This document shows positions 22,614-27,359 of a DNA stretch of 27,359 bases, in pieces; within the stretch, counting starts at the first letter, position 1, and each line of letters starts with the position of its first letter. Below the pieces are notes generated by a model, which saw only the letters and a program-made list of their open reading frames with translations, was not told where the DNA came from and did not search any database. A program made the position numbers and the translations under genes. Origin of the DNA: Euryarchaeota archaeon UBA136 (GTDB lineage Archaea; Thermoplasmatota; Poseidoniia; MGIII; CG-Epi1); contig DAXQ01000073.1 of the NCBI GenBank assembly GCA_002506485.1, positions 1-27,359 of the forward strand. Direction: 5' to 3'.

Positions 22614-22623
22614 GTATTAATAA
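22614..22623 (-). promoter_or_regulatory. TATA-like box for the membrane-anchored regulator
   Basis: The minus strand reads GTTATTAATA, centred about 24 bases before ATG 22595; compatible with a leaderless transcript. Confidence 0.4.
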
Positions 22624-22664
22624 CTATAGGATAATTTTTTGACAATAAAGGCATAAGATTTTGA

Positions 22665-22694
22665 TTAATATTAAAGATAAATTAATTATATAAT
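22665..22694. repeat. Two perfect 10-bp AT palindromes between divergent genes
   Basis: TTAATATTAA (22665-22674) and ATTATATAAT (22685-22694) are both perfect palindromes, with centres 20 bases apart (about two helical turns), in the 159-base gap between the regulator gene and the four-TM gene. In so AT-rich a region chance palindromes are common, but the phased pair could be an operator for the adjacent regulator. Confidence 0.3.
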
Positions 22695-22727
22695 CGATAA
22701 ATAGATATATAAAAACTTTGTAAACTA

Positions 22728-22735
22728 TTAAATAA
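22728..22735 (+). promoter_or_regulatory. TATA-like box for four-TM protein and lipase unit
   Basis: TTAAATAA (in ATTAAATAATGG) is centred about 24 bases before GTG 22755. A second box, TATATAAAAA around 22706-22715, lies further upstream and would start transcription near 22738. Confidence 0.4.
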
Positions 22736-22754
22736 TGGACCAATTCAACATGTT

Positions 22755-23726
22755 GTGGACACCTCTCAGAGAATTTCGCAAGCAGTTTCGCTGATTCCTG
22801 TACTGATTTCTATTATAATTCTATTTGTTGCAGGAGCCGGTTCATGGTTTGTCGTTAAAGAGGATTTTTATCCACACGCCACCTCTGATGAGACAGTTGT
22901 TCTGGACTCTGGTTCAGATTATGGTTATCACCTAGATGGGATAGTGATCACAAACGAGGCAGGCGAATCCAGGATAGATTATTCTGCGTCAACCGTGCTC
23001 TGTGATGAGGGAGAACCAACATGTATGGTCTATGAAATGAGAGGCATCGTTTTCTATAATATGGGTTTGGTCTTCTATGCGATTTTTTCTATTTCAATCG
23101 TCTCTTCAATGTTAATCTTTCTGAGAGATTATAATCTAATTCAAAACATTAACAAGCAGTTCAAGATTGATATTACAAGATCAGATTTGTTAGCCACCTC
23201 CTTTGGGGCACACATATCCATTATCGTATTTGCATTATTCTTGCTATTGTATGCAGTTATGGCAATTCCCGGGGCAATGCATGATGATCATACCGGAGGA
23301 TTCAAAGAATGTCTCTATACTAATGATATTACAGTAGTTGGTAAGAATGATGGTTGTGACGCCTATGTAGAGGGTGAAGGAGTAGAACTCAACTCCATGT
23401 GGGCAATCGGTCCAGCCTTCATAATATTCCTTGGAGGTGTTCTGTCTTCTTCGATATATCTTGCTTCTTACACTTATGGTCAGTTTGAGGAGGGTAAAGA
23501 TGCCAGCGTTGCTCCAGCACCTGAATTATATTTTGATTCAGAGGCGAAGCTTCTTTTTGATGTTAACACAGGAGAGGTCGTCAAATCCTTTGCAGGAGAT
23601 GAGAGATCCTTATTCTTTGATACCGAGGCCACAGTATTATTCGATGAGGATACAGGGGATATAGTCTACAGTGAATATTTTGATAAATTCATCAGTAAAA
23701 AGATGTCACCTAAAGAAAAGAGTTAG
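22755..23726 (+). CDS. Four-TM membrane protein with duplicated YFD/LFD tail motif
   Basis: A protein of 323 residues of unrecognised family. Transmembrane helices lie at about 12-34, 98-122, 148-172 and 214-238, giving cytoplasmic ends and two exported loops. Each loop has a pair of Cys that could form a disulphide (C83/C90 and C186/C201). The cytoplasmic tail (250-323) holds two copies of a 22-residue unit: 257-278 (ELYFDSEAKLLFDVNTGEVV) and 285-306 (SLFFDTEATVLFDEDTGDIV). The start is GTG; no Shine-Dalgarno sequence is seen. The gene is followed after two bases by the lipase-like gene and is therefore probably co-transcribed with it. Function unknown. The layout suggests a scaffold or sensor for the exported enzyme, but nothing in the sequence proves it. 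Confidence 0.75.
   Translation: MDTSQRISQAVSLIPVLISIIILFVAGAGSWFVVKEDFYPHATSDETVVLDSGSDYGYHLDGIVITNEAGESRIDYSASTVLCDEGEPTCMVYEMRGIVFYNMGLVFYAIFSISIVSSMLIFLRDYNLIQNINKQFKIDITRSDLLATSFGAHISIIVFALFLLLYAVMAIPGAMHDDHTGGFKECLYTNDITVVGKNDGCDAYVEGEGVELNSMWAIGPAFIIFLGGVLSSSIYLASYTYGQFEEGKDASVAPAPELYFDSEAKLLFDVNTGEVVKSFAGDERSLFFDTEATVLFDEDTGDIVYSEYFDKFISKKMSPKEKS
23523..23672 (+). repeat. Internal protein repeat (two 22-residue units)
   Basis: The tail of the four-TM protein repeats the pattern L-(Y/F)-F-D-(S/T)-E-A-x-x-L-F-D-x-(N/D)-T-G-(E/D)-(V/I)-V at residues 257-278 and 285-306. DNA identity between units is limited, so the duplication is old or under protein-level selection. Each unit reads as two beta strands with a DTG/NTG turn, like a small calcium-loop or beta-hairpin motif. 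Confidence 0.7.
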
Positions 23727-23728
23727 GT

Positions 23729-25771
23729 ATGCGAAAGAGCATTACTATCTTGCTTGCCTTGATGTTTGTTTTTCCAGGCTGTTTAGATGAGGAGACAGAT
23801 AGTTTAGATAATAGTGACGATTCAAAAATTAATGAGTCCGGGAACGATCCTCTTAATGAAACTGTCAATCAAACCGAGGAAGTAAGGGAACCTGAATTAA
23901 TTGAAGTACCCTACGAAGAAGGGTGCGACAACATTAATCCATTACATTGTATGTTTCCTTTTCCATCCAACGCATTTCTGAGTGAAGATCCAACCACGGT
24001 GACAGGTTACAGAGTTAACTACACTAAAACTTCAGTTCCAGGTTCGGGTACATTCAGGCAAGTAGAGATACCTGGTCTGAATCGATTGGATGGTATGAGT
24101 CCCTCCACTCAGATATTAACTGCCTTTGATGAGGATCCCCTCCTTACAGGCGTCGCTAATCAATCAACCATAGAGAAATCTTTGATTGCAGCCCATGCTA
24201 CTATTCTAGTAAATCTGGATACTGGTGAAAGGCTTCCACACTGGGTTGAACTGGATTTCAGGACTGATAACAAGGGTCCGACTATTCTCTATATTAGGAC
24301 TATTAGGGGTCTCGATCACAATACAGCCTATGGTGTTGGCATTTCCGGTTTGACTAATTCCACGGGTGACTTAATTTCACCATCTTTGGCTTTCAAAGCG
24401 TTGATTGAAGGCGATTATACTGATGCTCCGGATGTTGAACTTAGGGCTGCAAGTTTCGATAATCTTTTCGTGAATCTGGAATCTCATGATTATGAAAGAG
24501 AAAATCTACAGGCAGCCTGGGAATTTCATACAGCATCTACCGAATCTATTGTTGGGGGAATGCTCCATATGAGGGGAGATGCACTTACTAGACTCGGTGA
24601 TGATGGAATAGGATGTAATGTGACCTCTTCAGAGGATAATTATGGAAATGATAACACGACTTTCCGTAGAGTTAGAGGAACTATTACCACTCCACAATAT
24701 TTATTGAATCCCGCTGAGCCACCATCATTAATGAGCAGGGATTCCAATGGAACTCCTCTTTTCACAGGTTACAGTGAGGTTCCTTTTACGTTGATAATTC
24801 CACAAGTATTGGCTGACAACAATGCCTCTGGTCCACTGGTGGTCTTTGGGCATGGTTTCATGGGAACTGGTGAAGCAACAATTAGTGGTTCTCGAGGTTG
24901 GTCCCAGACTTATGGTGTCTCACTTTTGGCCACAGACTGGTATGGGTGGAGTCAATCCGATTATGATACTGTGATTGATATGCTTGTCCAACCCGCCTAT
25001 TTTGAGCATCAGACTGATCGATTACAACAAGCAATGATTAACAAGATTACAATGCTGAGGACGATGAAGGGTGTCTGTTCAGATATCCCTGAATTATATT
25101 CTGGAGAGACTAATTTAGTGGATACGGATGAAGCGTATTACATGGGTTATTCTCTGGGTGGAATTTATGGTGGGACATTCATGGCCTTATCCCCTGATAT
25201 TGATAGGGGTGTATTGTGGGTCGGAGGATCAGGTTTTGCATCCATGATTGAGAGATCGACCAATTATAATCAGTTTGAGCTGATCTTCAATTCAATCCTA
25301 GGCTATCCTGACAGAAACGATCGCGCAATTCTTATCTCCATGGGGCAGCAACTCTGGGATTCTACAGACCCAGATATCTATCTGAATTTTATTGCTAATG
25401 GTTATGGGAATGTTCTTACTCCTAAAACAATTTTAGCAGTATATTCAGTCAATGATGCACAAGTACCGATGCTCAGCTCTGATCGGGCTTGCCGGGCCGC
25501 AGACATTCCGGTTCTAAGTACGTCAACCAGACTTCCCTACGGCGTCAATGTCGTGGAAGGACCGATTGAAGGTTCGGCCGCAGTTTTCTTTGACGGTAAT
25601 TTTCCAGAGGTGCCTGAGGGCAATACCGGTCCGTCCCCAGAATATCATTCCTTGGCCCATAATCTGATTGCAGGAGTTCCTGAAGTCAACGCAATGGTCT
25701 TTGGTTTCATGTTAACAGGTATTGTTGAGAATACATGTGGAGAGATTTGTACATTCGAAGCTGATTGGTAA
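23729..25771 (+). CDS. Lipoprotein with alpha/beta-hydrolase (lipase-like) domain
   Basis: A protein of 680 residues anchored at the cell surface by a lipobox: the signal sequence ends FVFPGC with C18 as the lipid-modified Cys. A Ser/Asn/Glu-rich linker (19-60) with NET and NQT sequons follows. The domain from 65 opens with INPLHCMFPFPSNAFLSED and VTGYRVNYTKTS, the start seen in large bacterial extracellular lipase-like proteins with an N-terminal virulence-factor-lipase-type domain. The hydrolase domain shows VVFGHGFMGTGEA (oxyanion, about 372-382), YYMGYSLGGIYGG with nucleophile S475 (G-x-S-x-G), a candidate acid in SVNDAQVP and a candidate His in YHSLAHNL. It would cleave an ester outside the cell; substrate unknown. 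It lies two bases after the four-TM gene. Confidence 0.78.
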   Translation: MRKSITILLALMFVFPGCLDEETDSLDNSDDSKINESGNDPLNETVNQTEEVREPELIEVPYEEGCDNINPLHCMFPFPSNAFLSEDPTTVTGYRVNYTKTSVPGSGTFRQVEIPGLNRLDGMSPSTQILTAFDEDPLLTGVANQSTIEKSLIAAHATILVNLDTGERLPHWVELDFRTDNKGPTILYIRTIRGLDHNTAYGVGISGLTNSTGDLISPSLAFKALIEGDYTDAPDVELRAASFDNLFVNLESHDYERENLQAAWEFHTASTESIVGGMLHMRGDALTRLGDDGIGCNVTSSEDNYGNDNTTFRRVRGTITTPQYLLNPAEPPSLMSRDSNGTPLFTGYSEVPFTLIIPQVLADNNASGPLVVFGHGFMGTGEATISGSRGWSQTYGVSLLATDWYGWSQSDYDTVIDMLVQPAYFEHQTDRLQQAMINKITMLRTMKGVCSDIPELYSGETNLVDTDEAYYMGYSLGGIYGGTFMALSPDIDRGVLWVGGSGFASMIERSTNYNQFELIFNSILGYPDRNDRAILISMGQQLWDSTDPDIYLNFIANGYGNVLTPKTILAVYSVNDAQVPMLSSDRACRAADIPVLSTSTRLPYGVNVVEGPIEGSAAVFFDGNFPEVPEGNTGPSPEYHSLAHNLIAGVPEVNAMVFGFMLTGIVENTCGEICTFEADW

Positions 25772-25789
25772 ACTAAAAGAATAATATAA

Positions 25790-25808
25790 TGGATTTATCA
25801 TAAATCCA
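25790..25808. repeat. Perfect dyad TGGATTTAT-C-ATAAATCCA after the lipase gene
   Basis: Nine-base arms around a single C, 18 bases beyond the lipase stop and about 30 bases before the TATA box of the peptidase gene. As RNA it could form a six-pair hairpin, as DNA a protein-binding dyad. Either a terminator for the upstream unit or an operator for the downstream gene is possible. Confidence 0.4.
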
Positions 25809-25837
25809 ATATAATCTAATAAATTCTTTAATAGAAT

Positions 25838-25845
25838 ATTAAAAG
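25838..25845 (+). promoter_or_regulatory. TATA-like box for the M28 peptidase gene
   Basis: ATTAAAAG is centred about 24 bases before ATG 25866, like the CTTAAAAG box at 16750. It favours ATG 25866 as a leaderless start over ATG 25881. Confidence 0.45.
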
Positions 25846-25865
25846 CCACGCTTTATTGTATTTGC

Positions 25866-27359
25866 ATGCAGAATCATTCTATGGCATCTAAAATTATTGC
25901 TTTTTTGATGATTTTACCTGCAATCTCTGGGTGTGTCGAAGATTCTGTTGAAGAATCCCTAGAACTGGACTTTTCGGTTGATTTCTTGGTGGGCGGTGAA
26001 TTCCAGTCAATCCGAATTGTGAGTTCAGATCGAATGAGTGTTATGGTTCCGTACCTATTAATTAATCCTGAAACTGGCTACGTTCAAAATGGGACGGTTT
26101 TGAATTTCAATTCAGATTTTGAGAGTAAAACAGTCGTGATACTGGGACCGCCGGGTGCAGTGGAATGCATCTTCCTGATGTCTGAATTTGGACGTGAAGA
26201 GTGGCCTGTCCGTAAAACGAATGAGAGCTGGAGGGAATGGGTTGACCGTGATGGTCATTTACAGGGACTTGACGGGAATATAGGGGCTAGCTTACAATCC
26301 ACCAATTCTACATATCCTTCATTGCAGAGGTCTAATGTGACCACAGGTTCAGTAGAATATGCGTTTTTAGACGTTTTAAGGCCAATTAGCGATGTTTCTA
26401 CTATAGAGGAGGGGGCTTTGCATGGTACAGGGATAGTTAATGGTTTAACTGTATTTGAAATGATGGAGATAATAGCCGATCCTGATGGCGATTTCAATGA
26501 TTTGTGGGGACCATTTACAGAACCTCCTTTACCATCGTATACCAATGCTCTGAATTTTTTTAGTAGTGAATTGACATCCTACGGTTATGATTCCCAAATA
26601 CACAACTATCGGACTTCTAGTAGCCCTAGAGCTGAAAATGTCTGTGGTTACAAAACTGGAACATTATATCCAGACGAATGGCTAGTTTTAGGTGCTCATT
26701 TGGATGTAGCTGAACCAGGCAGTGGTCCAGGTGGTGGAACAAGTGTCGGAGCTCATGATAACAAAGCAGGCGTTGCCTTAGTTTTAGAGGCAGCTAGAGG
26801 TCTTGCGCAGTTTGATCATAGGCGTACTATTGTAGTTTGTTTTTGGAGCAATGAAGAGAATGGGTATGATGGCAGTGATAGTTGGATTGAAAATATTCCA
26901 GCAGGAGTTACAGTTACTAATTACTTGAATGCAGATGCCGTTGGGACTAATTGGCCAGGATACTACACCTTGGTGGTTGATTGCATACCTAATTATGATG
27001 ATGAAACATTGGGCGATCAATGGGAAATGATAGGTCTTTTGGAATGGATAGGTACAGATAATCATGATGCTTCAGAAGCATTGAGGTTGGGCCGCGAAAT
27101 ATTTAACACTGAGGGTTATGCTTCTATGAAAGATGTAGATTCCTCAGATCAGAAGAGACAATCAATATCGGTACATGATAGTGATAGAGGTCGTTCTGAT
27201 TATGAGAGATTTGCAGACCAATTGGGTGTTGTAAGTGTAGATTGGGGCAGCTTGACGGGCGGTTCTGATTGTTATCATGCAGATTGTGATACACTGGAAA
27301 CTATGATTGATATGATGGTGATTGACAATGCTACAGGCCGTCAAAGCTTAGTTCAATCG
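25866..27359 (+). CDS. M28-family metallopeptidase lipoprotein (3' end cut by window)
   Basis: Open from ATG 25866 to the right edge, 498 codons with no stop. Residues 1-23 form a lipoprotein signal, lipobox AISGC with C23 as the anchor. The first 240 residues are not recognised. From about 260 an M28 (aminopeptidase Y/PSMA-like) domain shows the two-zinc set: H278 in GAHLDV, D298 in GAHDNKAGVA (bridging Asp; the family usually has DDN), catalytic E330 and E331 in WSNEENGYDGS, D357 in NADAVG and H471 in CYHADCDT. All ligands are present. It would trim peptides at the cell surface. ATG 25881 is an alternative start. It has its own promoter, 94 bases after the lipase gene; both encode Cys-anchored hydrolases. 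Confidence 0.85.
   Translation, partial: MQNHSMASKIIAFLMILPAISGCVEDSVEESLELDFSVDFLVGGEFQSIRIVSSDRMSVMVPYLLINPETGYVQNGTVLNFNSDFESKTVVILGPPGAVECIFLMSEFGREEWPVRKTNESWREWVDRDGHLQGLDGNIGASLQSTNSTYPSLQRSNVTTGSVEYAFLDVLRPISDVSTIEEGALHGTGIVNGLTVFEMMEIIADPDGDFNDLWGPFTEPPLPSYTNALNFFSSELTSYGYDSQIHNYRTSSSPRAENVCGYKTGTLYPDEWLVLGAHLDVAEPGSGPGGGTSVGAHDNKAGVALVLEAARGLAQFDHRRTIVVCFWSNEENGYDGSDSWIENIPAGVTVTNYLNADAVGTNWPGYYTLVVDCIPNYDDETLGDQWEMIGLLEWIGTDNHDASEALRLGREIFNTEGYASMKDVDSSDQKRQSISVHDSDRGRSDYERFADQLGVVSVDWGSLTGGSDCYHADCDTLETMIDMMVIDNATGRQSLVQS

Noticed and set aside
22735..22794. A 19-codon open frame (ATG 22735) overlapping the start of the four-TM gene, possible leader peptide or frameshifted N-terminus
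   Set aside because: The TTAAATAA box at 22728 overlaps its ATG and points to a transcript start near GTG 22755; the GTG frame gives a normal N-terminus and first helix, so no frameshift is needed.
1..27359. CRISPR array, insertion sequence, transposase, integrase or prophage genes
   Set aside because: No regularly spaced direct repeats, terminal inverted repeats or such proteins were seen on either strand.

Overview
The window looks like chromosomal DNA of an archaeon, most likely a marine Thermoplasmatota lineage such as Marine Group II/III (Poseidoniia). The archaeal assignment is firm: it carries archaeal-type Cbf5, RtcB, FEN1 with a C-terminal PIP box, a Nob1-like PIN/zinc-ribbon nuclease, a geranylgeranyl-lipid reductase, and TATA boxes placed for leaderless transcripts. 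The group-level assignment is inference. It rests on moderate GC, many Cys-anchored lipoproteins, a membrane-anchored double winged-helix regulator, and haem and cytochrome c maturation genes. No mobile element, CRISPR array or prophage was seen.

Layout. (1) 2-5595, plus strand: a tightly packed run of zinc-ribbon tail, zf-TFIIB protein, cbf5, ccmC, a secreted protein with a CcmD-like tail, a CcmE of the CxxxY type, rtcB and fen. Most junctions overlap or lie within a few bases. (2) 5606-6190, minus: a LysE-family exporter. (3) 6394-8480, plus: two-domain rhodanese, comA and comB, i.e. the first sulfonate-forming steps leading to sulfolactate or coenzyme M. (4) 8467-10076, minus: nob1-like nuclease and geranylgeranyl reductase. 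(5) 10154-13134, plus: GlmU-like nucleotidyltransferase and glmS for UDP-GlcNAc. (6) 13149-16728, minus: tatC, a GT-C-like membrane protein and an M20 amidohydrolase. These are divergent from a GT4 glycosyltransferase (16779-17936), with one TATA-like box exactly midway. (7) 18121-19913, plus: a putative DNA-binding protein, a PrsW-family membrane protease with a Trp-hexad repeat, and tRNA-Lys(CUU). (8) 19914-22595, minus: a large exported sensor-like protein ending in two winged helices, divergent from (9) 22755-27359, plus: a four-TM protein with a duplicated tail motif, a lipase-like lipoprotein and an M28 peptidase lipoprotein cut by the window edge.

How parts may work together. The Ccm genes give haem handling for c-type cytochromes but are embedded in an RNA/DNA-processing run. 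ComA and ComB would turn phosphoenolpyruvate plus sulfite into sulfolactate; the adjacent rhodanese suggests a sulfur-handling link. UDP-GlcNAc from GlmU/GlmS could feed the nearby GT4 and GT-C proteins, and the secreted proteins carry many N-x-S/T sequons. The membrane-anchored winged-helix protein beside genes for secreted hydrolases suggests a surface-sensing regulatory unit. These functional links are inference from gene order.

No gene-free stretch exceeds 300 bases. The longest (6191-6393, 17937-18120, 22596-22754) are AT-rich promoter regions described below.
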